Positions 7,988 to 17,127 of a stretch of 17,127 bases of DNA are shown in pieces. The notes beneath the pieces are model-generated. The model was not told the origin of the DNA. It was given only the letters and a program-made list of their open reading frames with translations, and ran no database searches. Location of the stretch: contig QKYT01000672.1 of the NCBI GenBank assembly GCA_003550305.1, forward strand, positions 45,894 to 63,020, in the 5' to 3' direction. Source of the DNA: Glomus cerebriforme (taxonomy: Eukaryota; Glomeromycota; Glomeromycetes; Glomerales; Glomeraceae). Position 1 is the stretch's first letter. Each line of letters starts with the position of its first letter. The position numbers and the translations under genes were made by a program.

Positions 7988-8881
7988 ATGAACTATAAAG
8001 ATCAAATGGAAAATCATGAAAATAATCAACATTTTAACGAAAATTTTAATAAACCTAACGATATGGAAGATATAAAATCGATAACCGTTAAAAGACCAAC
8101 ATTTCCTCCATTTATTGATACAGAAATTTTAGTAGCGAATCTCTTAAAACGTAAAACTAAGAATCCAAAAATGCCAAATGAATTTTTTATTTATCGAGCT
8201 GCTTTAGTTAAAGAACTTAAAGCTAATAATTATAAGATTAAAATGACAAAACTTTCAACATTAGCATCAGAATCTTGGAGTCAAGAAACATCAGATGTAA
8301 AATCAGAATATCGAAAGTTAGCACGTGAAACTGAAAGAAAATATTTAAATGCACGTTCATTAGAAATGTTAAATTCGACGAAAATATTAAAAAATAATGA
8401 TATAAATATGACAAAAGAAATGGGAAGAAAAAAGAAAATTTCCAATAATAATTTAACATGTAATTCGGATATTAATGAACAAACGAATAAATTTATAACT
8501 AATATTGAAGAAATAGAATATCAACAACAACAATATCCATCACAAAACGAATTAAAAAGAAACGATTTTACGTTAATGGAAGATAATTCAATTTTTGGTA
8601 TGAGACCAAGATACAATCAAAATATATATTTAATCCCTCAACAAGATAAAAATTATTCTTATATAGATGATTTATCTAATTCGACATCATCGGAAAATTC
8701 TTCGCCGGTATCTACTTATTGGTCAAATCCATCATCTCCATTATTCTCATCATTACCTCCAAGCTCGACAAACATAAACGAAGGAACAAATAATCATTTT
8801 TTCGCACCATTATCTAATTCATTCTATGAATATTATATGACGATTAACGATATGTCACAGAATTATTCGCAATTCTATTAA
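7988..8881 (+). CDS. MATA-type HMG-box DNA-binding protein, 297 aa
   Basis: A single intronless frame of 297 residues starting at an ATG directly after a 13-nt A run. An HMG box spans about residues 58-122: NPKMPNEFFIYR, then VKELKANNYKIKMTKLSTLA, then SESWSQETSDVKSEYRKLA and ETERKYL. This matches the fungal mating-type (MATA-HMG) subtype, with F-F-I-Y-R in helix 1, the conserved SxxW before helix 3, and Y in the last helix. These proteins are sequence-specific DNA-binding regulators that bend DNA; nuclear location is expected. The remaining C-terminus (about 123-297) is rich in Asn, Ser, Gln and Pro, with no second domain. The family is known to be greatly expanded in Rhizophagus, so this is one paralogue and not necessarily the mating-type locus gene. 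AATAAA-like signals occur near 8957-8977. Confidence 0.9.
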   Translation: MNYKDQMENHENNQHFNENFNKPNDMEDIKSITVKRPTFPPFIDTEILVANLLKRKTKNPKMPNEFFIYRAALVKELKANNYKIKMTKLSTLASESWSQETSDVKSEYRKLARETERKYLNARSLEMLNSTKILKNNDINMTKEMGRKKKISNNNLTCNSDINEQTNKFITNIEEIEYQQQQYPSQNELKRNDFTLMEDNSIFGMRPRYNQNIYLIPQQDKNYSYIDDLSNSTSSENSSPVSTYWSNPSSPLFSSLPPSSTNINEGTNNHFFAPLSNSFYEYYMTINDMSQNYSQFY

Positions 8882-10107
8882 AATAAGTTAAGGTAAATTA
8901 TTAGGCATAAAATAATTAATTTTTAAGTTGTATTATAGTAAATAATTAATGTTTATAATAAATGTAATAATAAAATTGATGCAAAGTATTTTTCACACGC
9001 GTATATATTTTTTAAATAAAAAACGTGATGTCGTGATCAATTTGTGCGACTTTTTATTTTAGTAGAATTTTCTAGAAATTTTTTTATATAAAGATATTAA
9101 TATTCTATATATGTTCTATATATCACATAATTCACATTCGGATTAATTTAAAAATAGAATTAAATTCGGTAAACTTATACTGACTTTACTAACTAGATTA
9201 TCTATTAAAATTAATCTGAAACATGTATCAATTTTTATTCTATATATAGAATATATTTTATTTCAGGGTTTTGGATTATTGGAATAGGATTAGGTTAGGT
9301 GACTTGGTTTAGTGTTTTTCAACTTGCCATTGTCTCTCTCTTGACGCGTTAAATATATGTACAGTATATATTCAGTACATACTGTGATTAACTTTTGTAT
9401 CAATTAATCATTATATATCACTACACTAACCATAGATCAACAACAATACTTCTAAATTATCCAATTAAAAATGTAAAATGCACCATAATACCAAAATTTA
9501 TAACTATAAAAATTTTGTTTAGATTGACAATATTAAAAAAAAAAAATTTTTGATTTATTATTTTCACTAAAATGCTTTTTGTTTAAAAAAAAAAAAAACT
9601 AAAGATTTAACTGATTAAATGATTTCTATAAATAAATTTCCTTAAAAGGATACATTCAAGTTAATTTTGGCCGCGCCACGTATAAAAAAAACTTTGAATT
9701 TTTCTATTTTAAGTACGAAAAAGTATGGGTACCCCTAACAAATAAATCATCTGAACAACATTCTGCCACAAAATAAATTTAAAACAACTCCTTGAAAATA
9801 TTTTAAACATGATTTTTTAAGGATTTTTGAGGGGAAAAATGAATGTAAATTTATATTAATTTGTATTTATTCAAGTTAAACAATACATTCATGCAATGTC
9901 TAAATATCAAATTATATTTTTAGTATGTTTGAAGAATTCTCTTTCGAAAGGCGTAATGTACATTATGATCAATTTAGTGATTGCATTTCGAAGCCCAAAC
10001 CTTATTAGGCAAATCATTACACGCCCCGCATATATTGCGGCAACAAATTTGTAAAGTTAGACTTGTATAACATATTTTGCACAAGTATTAATAGTTTGTA
10101 GTTTCAG
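8882..10107. other. Intergenic region between the HMG-box and FAS1 genes
   Basis: No gene is seen. Small signals: two ACGCGT hexamers (8997-9002 and 9344-9349), an imperfect inverted repeat with ACAGTA/TACTGT arms near 9361-9385, a CCGCA/TGCGG hairpin (10026-10040), and several A or T runs. A TTAGG-like word pair near 9285-9297 is too short to be telomeric. Confidence 0.5.
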
Positions 10108-10240
<133 letters not shown>

Positions 10241-10420
10241 TTATTTAAAGTGCGAATATGATTTGATTTATTATTTATTTTTTCTCCCTTCCAATAATTT
10301 AAAATAATTTAAATAAAATTTATGATCGGTTAACCAAATCTGGGTTTTTAATTATTAAAAAATTATTACTGATATAAGTGTAAGTACTTTCAGTAACTCA
10401 ACTCCAGTCACATCAACGTC

Positions 10421-11759
10421 ATGTATTTTTTTCCTTCACTTCCATTTATTCAAAAATTTTTATTACTAGTTATAATCTTTAGTAATAATATAAGCAATGT
10501 ATTAGGTCAAACAGTTAATATAGCAAATTATATTCAAACATCAAATAATTTATCTACCTTAAGACAATTATTAAGTTATCCTGGATTAATTGATTTATTC
10601 ACTTTACTTAATTCTCCTTCCACTGGAGTTGAAAAGTTAACTTTATTTGCTCCAACAAATGATGCTTTTATTTCTTCAGGATTGGATCTAACAAATGGTG
10701 CTTTTGTTTCAAATTTATTAAAATATCATACAGTTCCCGGTATGTATTTTTATTAAACAAAAATTTATTAAATTTATTTAAGAAATTAATTTTTTTTTTG
10801 TTTCTTTCTTTTTTTTTTTAGATCAAGAGATACTGTCCAAGGATTTAACTCCAATTTTAGTCATAAATACTTTATTGAATGATTCTTCATTGGTACGTTT
10901 ACCAAATGGTGGTCAAGTTCTTTATATAACAAAATCTTTTCAAGGTGATATTACCATTAATAATGGTAATAGTAATACACCTGCAAAAGTTATTCAGGTG
11001 GATATTATATGTACTAATGGAGTTATACATCTAATCGATTCTGGTAAATTTAAAAATTTTTCTTCCTTTTTTTTTTGGTACTTTGTGTTAAATTCTTTTA
11101 CTAATTTTTACAACTCATTTTTACAACTCATTTGAATGATAGTTATAGTACCACCTTTATCATTAATTGATACAGCAAATAATTTAGGTTTAACGCAATT
11201 TTTAAATGCTTTCACGAACGCAAATTTGTTATCAAATGTTAATACATCAATTGGAATGACAATATTCGTACCAACAAATGATGCATTTAATAGACCAAAT
11301 ATTTTATCAATGGGTTCTACTGAATTGAATTCTTTATTAAAACTTCATGTAATTAATGGTACATCAATTTATGAAATTAAGGATGGTTTAAATATAGAAT
11401 CTAGTTCTCCTGGAAAAAATTTACATTTTATTGTAAAAAATGATGGATTAAATAATACTATTTATGTTAATAATGGTAAAGTTGAAAAATCTGATGTATT
11501 ATTACAAAATGGTGTAATGTATATTATTGATAATGTTATATTACCATTAGAAAATAATGTTGATGATAAAAAAAATAGTTTTAATTCTGATTATATTGCT
11601 AATCATACTAGGGATAAAAAATTAATTATTGGTACAGTTTTGGGAGGAATTTGTGGTGGAATCGTTATTTCATTATTTTCTTGTATGTTATATAAATGGT
11701 ATAGAGCACAAAAAAATACTAAATCAATTACTACTTCATCATCTAACAATAAAACGTAG
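10421..11759 (+). CDS. Two-domain fasciclin (FAS1) protein with signal peptide and C-terminal membrane segment, three exons, 385 aa
   Basis: Exons 10421-10739, 10822-11043 and 11143-11759 join in frame (1158 nt). Introns begin GTATGT and GTAAAT and end TTTAG and GATAG. The splices restore VP-DQEIL and IDS-VIVPP. Residues 1-30 form a signal peptide (hydrophobic FLLLVIIF, ending NVLGQ). FAS1 domain 1 has the H1 motif TLFAPTNDAF (residues 74-83) and H2 NGVIHLIDS (172-180). Domain 2 has MTIFVPTNDAF (219-229) and NGVMYIIDNVILP (303-315). A hydrophobic LIIGTVLGGICGGIVISLF segment (about 341-365) precedes a short basic cytoplasmic tail. FAS1 proteins mediate adhesion at cell surfaces, so a type I membrane protein of the hyphal surface is inferred. 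Intron 2 contains a tandem ACAACTCATTT duplication. Confidence 0.88.
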
Positions 11760-12406
11760 AGTAAGTATAATCTTTTATTCTTATTATTTAGTTTTTAAAA
11801 TATTAGATTCTTTCAAATTCGAATGTAATTCCATATATATATATATATATTTCAGTAAATCATTAATTTAATTAACTTATGTATTGAGTTGATCATTTGA
11901 TCGTAAATCTTACATTAATAATCATTTCAGATCAATTGTACGATGGTTTCTTAACAGGTTTCTTTCATCTGTATTATGATTTATGAATGATATCATTTCA
12001 CGGTTTCTCTTTCTTATAATCAATGTGGCGGTTCACACGACAGGTCTGTGTGACAGAACGAAAAAAAAAAAAAGTGCTAAATATTCTTTTTTTTTTTTGC
12101 TAGTTGCGCAAAGCACTTTTTATGGAGTCGAAAATGATTTGTCACATGAACGCTTACCCCGTAACGTAAGGTTATGCAGTGATGTGCACTTGGAAGATAA
12201 TCTTTTAATTGGAAGCAGCATAGATGCACATCACTGCTTATGGCCATATATCAGGCTTCCACTTTTAAACCTTAAAATAAGAATTCGCTTGAGGAAAATT
12301 ATATACGAATTTAAAAAGCATCATAGTTCAAGTTAATTATCTGAACTTTGAATTAGATTTTGTCCAAAATTGTTTTTATTAGTATATTGACCTAAGCAAC
12401 TGTCTC
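11760..12406. other. Intergenic region with several hairpins
   Basis: An ATG-initiated frame of 117 codons is present (from 11983), but its content is low-complexity and family-less, so it is not called. Instead the segment holds hairpins: TCACAC/GTGTGA near 12034-12053, 10-bp AAAAAGTGCT/AGCACTTTTT (12069-12078 with 12112-12121), and a perfect 13-bp pair (12176-12188 with 12225-12237). A short (AT)n microsatellite lies near 11834-11851. Confidence 0.55.
12176..12237. repeat. Hairpin with 13-bp perfect arms GCAGTGATGTGCA
   Basis: GCAGTGATGTGCA (12176-12188) is complementary to 12225-12237, with a 36-nt loop that contains the word TTGGAAG twice. Pairing continues imperfectly outward (GGTTAT against TTATGGCC). 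No promoter or known RNA family could be attached to it. Confidence 0.6.
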
Positions 12407-13198
12407 ATGGCTAATTGTGAAAAAGGAATTAAGAATTTATTAATAGTTGGCCGCACTGTTAGTGGTAAATCCACGTTATGCAATGTACTATCCAATACAG
12501 ATAATTTCGAGGAAAGCGAGTATACAGCTAAGAAGACTGAAACTTTTCAGACAGAAATTTTCGAATCAAATGAGACGAAATATTGTGTAGTTGAAATTGG
12601 TTTAATTGAAAAAAAAGTTTTGTATGATAAAATAGGAGATGTAATCTATCTTATGCCGGAGGGGATAAGCCAAGTTTTATTTGTGGTCGACGAAAGATTT
12701 ACGGCAGAAGAAATAGGAATGCTTGAGTTATTTGAAGCAATGTTTGATAGTGGTATCGGTGAATACACCACCATTGTGAGAACTAAATTTGAGAACTTTA
12801 AAAATGAAGAATTGTACGAAAAAGATAGAGAAGATTTGTGTAAGGTGAGCGAAACATTTGCCAAAATATGTAGAAGGATCGTTTATGTGGACAATCCCCC
12901 AATAAAAATTCTTGTAAATGATCATGAAGATGAAGAAACAATTAAGATTAATAAAAAGAGAAGAGATTTGTCGAGAAATATACTGTTAAAACATTTAGAA
13001 AAAGTATGTCAGGAAAAATATTACAAATTAAAATCCTGGGATGAGTTACATAGTAAGATTGCCAGTTATATTGAATCTATTGAATCTATTGGATCGAAAA
13101 AGAATTCACCACTTGTTAAAGAAATTGAACGCAATTTAGAATTAGAAGTTCCAGCACTTAAATTAATTTTCGATACAAAAGCTGACATAAAAAGTTAG
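12407..13198 (+). CDS. AIG1/GIMAP-like P-loop GTPase paralogue lacking the G3 region, 263 aa
   Basis: Intronless 263-residue frame from an ATG (MANCEKGIKN). The P-loop G1 motif GRTVSGKST occupies residues 15-23. A G2-position Thr is likely T44. The G4-like TKFENF is at 126-131, and the VYVDNPP block, conserved with the neighbour, follows. These are features of AIG1-type guanine-nucleotide-binding domains. Compared with the paralogue at 13445-14488, about five residues covering the G3 motif are missing. There the neighbour has VVDTVGFGHTK; here it is VVEIGLIEKK, with Asp to Glu and no D-x-x-G. GTP hydrolysis is therefore doubtful, and binding uncertain. The C-terminal half is charged and probably helical (EKYYKLKSWDELHSKI). 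There is no leucine-rich region upstream. Partner and pathway unknown. Confidence 0.82.
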   Translation: MANCEKGIKNLLIVGRTVSGKSTLCNVLSNTDNFEESEYTAKKTETFQTEIFESNETKYCVVEIGLIEKKVLYDKIGDVIYLMPEGISQVLFVVDERFTAEEIGMLELFEAMFDSGIGEYTTIVRTKFENFKNEELYEKDREDLCKVSETFAKICRRIVYVDNPPIKILVNDHEDEETIKINKKRRDLSRNILLKHLEKVCQEKYYKLKSWDELHSKIASYIESIESIGSKKNSPLVKEIERNLELEVPALKLIFDTKADIKS

Positions 13199-13261
13199 TA
13201 ATTTTGAATATATTGATTGACATTAAAATGAATTTTACTAAATTCAATTAAATTATATTAA

Positions 13262-13444
13262 TTAGACGCGACATCAACTTTTATTGCGAAAAATAGGAAT
13301 TTAATAATATTTAGACATGATAAAAAAAAAAGAGGTCAGCGAAGTCAACAATGGTTTAATAACAAATTCTCGAATGAGGAAGCTATAAATATTATTGGTA
13401 GTAGACGATTAAACCTTTCTGGCTCGTTAAAAATAGAAGACTTT
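13262..13444 (+). pseudogene. Upstream N-terminal extension of the LRR-GTPase gene, cut off by a frame break
   Basis: In frame with the next gene, bases 13332-13444 read QRSQQWFNN, then KFSNEEAINIIGS and RRLNLSGSLKIEDF. These look like a genuine N-terminal helix leading into the first leucine-rich unit. The frame is open back to 13262 but contains no ATG. An ATG at 13317-13319 is one base out of register across the A10 run at 13322-13331; a single extra A would fuse it. Either a recent frameshift or a homopolymer length error in the sequence explains this. Confidence 0.55.
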
Positions 13445-14488
13445 ATGAATTTAAAAAGTATTAGCTTGAAAAAACTTAAGATAACAAGTTTGGATATAAG
13501 TAATTGTTCTCATCTTACTAAGGTTAACTTGTCCGAGCTTACTAAACTTAAGAGATTATCCGTGAGTGATTGTTCTGGACTAACCAAGCTTGATTTTTCT
13601 CATAGTCAATTAACCGAATTAACTGAATTGGACGTTAGTAATCTTAGTGAGCTCGACTGTCCGAACACCTCAATTGAAAAATTAAGTCTTTATCTTTGTC
13701 CGGATATTATCAAAATTAATTGTTCCAATAATATTAATCTCACTAGTTTAAATGTAAGCAACTGTACCAAATTAGAATTTCTTGATTGTTCTCATAGTAA
13801 ATTAACTAGTCTTGACCTAAGAAACTGTCCTAAATCTATTAAAATTATTAAACCTCTTAACGTGAATATTATTCGAGAAAAATGGATTAAGAATTTATTT
13901 GTAGTTGGCAGCACTGGTAGTGGTAAATCCACGTTATGTAACGTATTAGCTGACACTGATGAGTTTAAAGAAAGCGATTATTCAGTTAGCAAAACTAGTA
14001 ATTTTCAAAAAAAATACTTCGAATGGAAGGGGACGAAATATTGTGTAGTTGATACCGTTGGATTTGGACATACTAAGTTATCTATAAAGGCAGTTGTAGA
14101 TAAAATAGTAGAAGGGATCCATTCGATGCCGGAAGGAGTAAGCCGAATTTTATTAGTGGTTGATAAAGGACACTTAGCAGAAGAATTAGAAACGTTTAAG
14201 GTTTTTAAAAATTTCATTTTTAAAATCGATAATCTTAAATGTATCACTCTCGTGATAACTAAATTTAGTAATTTTAATGATAAAGAAGCATGCGACAGAA
14301 ATAGAAATCATTTGCATAGTTTGAACGAAACAATAAGTAGAGATATTGTTTATGTAGACAATCCCCCGACAAATATTCGCGTTGTTGATGATGATGATAT
14401 AGACAATATTGAATTTAATAAATACATAAGGAAAAAGTCAAGAACCGTATTACTAGACTATTTGGAGGATGCATGCTGGGAACAATAA
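13445..14488 (+). CDS. Leucine-rich repeat plus AIG1-like P-loop GTPase fusion protein, 347 aa as annotated
   Basis: The first ATG in the open frame is used, but coding similarity extends upstream (see 13262-13444). Residues 1-135 form Cys/Asn-rich leucine-rich repeats of the LxSLDISNCSHLTKLxxS type, about 20-23 residues each. Residues 148-345 form an AIG1-like GTPase: G1 GSTGSGKST (155-163), G2 Thr near 184, G3 DTVG (203-206), TKFSNF (272-277) and VDNPP (304-308). Unlike the upstream paralogue, all core motifs are intact, so nucleotide binding is likely. The frame stops at TAA 14486-14488 after CWEQ, exactly where the family continues with a Tyr-rich helix. The same frame runs on to 14689 with HKKIAEYIEN. 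Role unknown; LRR-GTPase fusions suggest a sensing or scaffold function (inference). Confidence 0.82.
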   Translation: MNLKSISLKKLKITSLDISNCSHLTKVNLSELTKLKRLSVSDCSGLTKLDFSHSQLTELTELDVSNLSELDCPNTSIEKLSLYLCPDIIKINCSNNINLTSLNVSNCTKLEFLDCSHSKLTSLDLRNCPKSIKIIKPLNVNIIREKWIKNLFVVGSTGSGKSTLCNVLADTDEFKESDYSVSKTSNFQKKYFEWKGTKYCVVDTVGFGHTKLSIKAVVDKIVEGIHSMPEGVSRILLVVDKGHLAEELETFKVFKNFIFKIDNLKCITLVITKFSNFNDKEACDRNRNHLHSLNETISRDIVYVDNPPTNIRVVDDDDIDNIEFNKYIRKKSRTVLLDYLEDACWEQ

Positions 14489-14689
14489 TTCAAAATAAAA
14501 CGTGTGATTTTACATAAAAAGATTGCTGAATATATAGAAAACTATCGTAAACAATTTTCCAGATATAATAGATATAATTCAGGATCATTAAAATATTATC
14601 TGCTCGGTTATTTAAAAATCAACATTCAAGATCTTTATAGTCTATATATGCTACGCTATCGTTATCTGTTATTTCAACATAATTCATAA
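14489..14689 (+). pseudogene. In-frame C-terminal tail of the LRR-GTPase gene after the stop codon
   Basis: Downstream of TAA 14486-14488 the same frame reads FKIKRVILHKKIAEYIENYR. This resembles residues of the neighbouring paralogue (YYKLKSWDELHSKIASYIES), so the tail was once part of the protein. It stays open for about 66 codons to the next stop at 14687-14689. The later part shows no resemblance to the paralogue. It has no start codon of its own. Confidence 0.6.
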
Positions 14690-17127
14690 GATACTGTAAA
14701 TGAAAATAAAAATAGATGGATAAATTTGCGATCAATAATAATAATGATATGATACTATCGGTTTATTTACATGTTCTCTAAAATTCTGATAAATAAAAAA
14801 TTTTACATCATTAGAATCAAACCATGTATATATAAAATACTAATCTCAGTTTTTTTATATAGTTCTTTATATTACACAAATATGTAAGATTAGTTTTATT
14901 CAGATATGATGTATTATTTTTATTTATATATTTTAATTAAAGTAAATTAAAAGATAAAAAAAAAACTAAAATATAATATTTAAATTTGCTAAAAAATAAA
15001 TTATAACTTTAAAACTAAATTTGATTAAATTTGCTAAAATTAAAATATGACTAGTAGTATATGATATTTTTATAGTTATTATGAATTATTATCTTACAGC
15101 CAAATAGGATCATGCTTTTTTTACCATGCTGATATTTTTTTATTAGGCTATGAATAAACTACAATTGCATAATTATTATTGATATTTTTAATATTATTTC
15201 TAAAAATAATGTGAAATATTATCATTATAATAAAGAAAAAAAATCATTATGCAAATATTTAAAGAAATTATACCTTCTTTCTTGAACTTGTTTGTGACAT
15301 TTTATTTGAATATAAGCAAAAAGAAATAAAGAAAAAAGTAAAAGGACATATCATGAAAAAACCAGAAAATAGTTTATAAGCATGATCATAAATAGCTGCA
15401 AAATAATATAGTTATTTGATAGGAATGTTAAAATATCATCTGAACTGCTTTAACTAATATATATTAAATAAAGAAATTTTTATTTAAGAAAACTTGGTAA
15501 TATAGCCTCACTCTGAGAACCTATATATCTTAAGTATGACAGGTGGTAATTTTCCATATATTGGGATGGAGGTTATATTATAAATGTATTTTACTTCTTA
15601 GAGAGTTAATCTTATAAAGATCATCTATATGCTATATCCATAAAAAAAATAAGGATTTTGTAATTTATCACCATAGGCAGTATTATATAATTTCATAATT
15701 CCTGCCAGAATTAAATAATCTGCAATAAAATTTCCTTTTTAGAAATCTTATATATTCTAAATTTTCAATTTTTGAGTTTTTTTTTTTTGAATTGTATAAT
15801 ATTACTTAAGATTTCAAAAAAAAAGATATTTTGGCCAGTATTATAAAATATTTTTCATAAAAATAAAAACTTGAAAATAACAAATTATTATATATAATTA
15901 TATAATAAAGATAGTTATATAGTAAAAACTCTAAAATTCATAATTTTTTTTTTATTAATGAATTTTAATAAATTAAATCAAATTTGAAAAATTAAAAATT
16001 AGTTTGTTATAATTATCTTACTATTCAGTAATCAATTTAACTAATTTTTTTTTAAATGTAGCTCTAAATAAGTTTTACAAAATAAAAAAAAATTAATATA
16101 AATTAAATTACTAGATAATTGCAAAAACTGTTTTAGTAAAAAGTATTAATTTTGGTATAAATTAATTATAAGTTATATATTAGTTCTCCAAAATCCTATA
16201 TATAATAAGATTTTTATTAATAAAATTATATAATTAAATTTTTTACTTTTTAGATTTTTATTTTTTTTTATATAGTCAGATCCCTCTATAATCACCAGGT
16301 TTATTATATTAAAAGTGATTATATAGGAGTGTAATTATATAGAAGTAAATTTTTATTATATTTATTATATATTAAAAATAAAATAAGATAATTTTATAAA
16401 GGAAGATATATAAATTAAAAATAATTATTTTTAAATCAACAATTTATACTGTATATGAATTATAAATTTTATTGTAAAATAATTTGTAAAAATTTTTTAT
16501 TAAAAATAAATACTATGCAAAAAATGATTATTAAAAATAATATATATTATAACTATTTTTAATTAAAATTCTAAATCTGATCTGATAGATCAGATGATTT
16601 AATGGATTAATCCAAAAAATTCAGGTTAGATTAAACTTAGTTTTTTAGTTTTAGTTTATTTTTTTTAACTTTAAAATAAAAATTTCAGTAAACTTTTTTA
16701 ACATCTAATATGTTAAATGTTTATTTTTATTTTTCTTTTTTAATTATTTCTTTCTTTTTCTTTTTGTAAGTTTAGATTTTTAAATTGAAAGATTATAGAA
16801 TTTTGTTTGGATAAGTGATGTAAAATGGTGGAATAAGTGTTTTTTATTACTAGAAAAATGGAAACTATTAAAAAATCTAAAGCATTATTTAATAGATTAT
16901 AATATAAGTATAATAATAAAATATAATAGTAAAATTAAAAGTAAAAAGAAAGCAATAAAAAGTATAACAAAAAAATGTAATAGTAAAATATTAAGGAAAT
17001 GTAAAATTTTCCTAAAATAAATATTACAAAATATATGTTATATCTGATCCTATTATTATTATTAGTTATATCTAATCCTAAAATCCTATTCACTAGTCGA
17101 AATAAGAAGTTTCGGCATGTGACGATT
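14690..17127. other. A+T-rich non-coding region, no gene seen
   Basis: No frame of interest on either strand. Small items: an imperfect inverted repeat TAATATAGCCTC/GAGGTTATATTA (about 15499-15580), a possible DNA-transposon edge (CAGATCCCTCTATAATCACC at 16279-16298), a perfect 9-bp-arm palindrome ATCTGATCTGATAGATCAGA(T) (16575-16595), and a near-duplicate ATCTGATCCTA/ATCTAATCCTA pair near 17043-17083. Confidence 0.6.
16575..16595. repeat. ATCTGATCT/AGATCAGAT palindrome resembling the hAT subterminal motif
   Basis: Nine-base arms around GAT. The GATCAGAT word is shared with the subterminal arrays of the 3941-5385 element, suggesting a diverged fragment of the same family. No terminal repeat is visible nearby. 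Confidence 0.35.

Noticed and set aside
8238..8459. Antisense open frame over the HMG box
   Set aside because: Hydrophobic, repetitive translation that arises as the complement of the Lys/Asn-rich HMG-box coding sequence.
9284..9298. Telomere-like GGATTAGGTTAGG
   Set aside because: Only two degenerate units, in the middle of a gene-bearing region; no array.
11629..11871. Plus-strand 80-codon frame overlapping the FAS1 3' end
   Set aside because: Overlaps the membrane-segment coding sequence out of frame and ends in an (AT)n microsatellite; no domain.
11983..12336. ATG-initiated 117-codon open frame
   Set aside because: Low-complexity translation crossing an A13 run, a T run and two hairpins; no domain, no splice partners, and no link to either neighbour. 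More likely a chance frame.
12646..12925. Antisense open frames over the first GTPase gene
   Set aside because: Shadows of the plus-strand coding sequence, with no domain or start context.
14005..14247. Antisense open frame over the LRR-GTPase gene
   Set aside because: Shadow of the conserved GTPase frame.

Overview
The window looks like nuclear DNA of an arbuscular mycorrhizal fungus, most likely Rhizophagus irregularis or a close relative. This is an inference. It rests on the extreme A+T content with long homopolymers, short GT...AG introns with pyrimidine-rich 3' ends, a MATA-type HMG-box gene, leucine-rich/AIG1-like P-loop GTPase genes, a two-domain fasciclin protein, and dense decayed hAT, LINE and DDE transposons. 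Nothing suggests bacterial operons, and no rRNA or convincing tRNA gene is present.

Layout. Bases 1-3000 (minus strand) hold a decayed hAT transposase gene (BED finger at 1070-1369, catalytic region running off the left edge). A 5'-truncated LINE 3' end (about 1351-2930) abuts its 5' side, with the LINE poly(A) apparently forming the junction. Bases 3030-3490 are simple repeats and a strong hairpin. Bases 3545-3776 are the C-terminal remnant of a Tc1/IS630-like DDE transposase. Bases 3893-5614 are a broken minus-strand gene split by a 1445-bp non-autonomous hAT-type element (3941-5385) with perfect 15-bp terminal inverted repeats and an 8-bp target duplication. A second, 314-bp hAT-type MITE sits at 6341-6654 with a perfect 8-bp target duplication.

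The right half carries the apparently functional genes, all on the plus strand: a MATA-HMG protein (7988-8881), a three-exon secreted or membrane FAS1 protein (10421-11759), and two neighbouring AIG1-like GTPase paralogues (12407-13198 and 13445-14488). The second paralogue has an N-terminal leucine-rich region. The first has lost the G3 region. The second has a frame break at its N-terminus and a stop followed by an in-frame tail. Bases 14690-17127 are A+T-rich with no gene I can support. These genes are not an operon and show no evident joint pathway.

The most unusual object lies inside the 1445-bp hAT element: about ten tandem units (4141-5195). Each has a CTAAC-like branch sequence, a pyrimidine tract, an AG, a core of exactly 29 nt (nine units), and in most cases a GTAA donor. 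It reads as an array of potential microexons separated by fungal-sized introns. In several units the branch sequence lies at a small hairpin whose stem shows compensatory changes between units.
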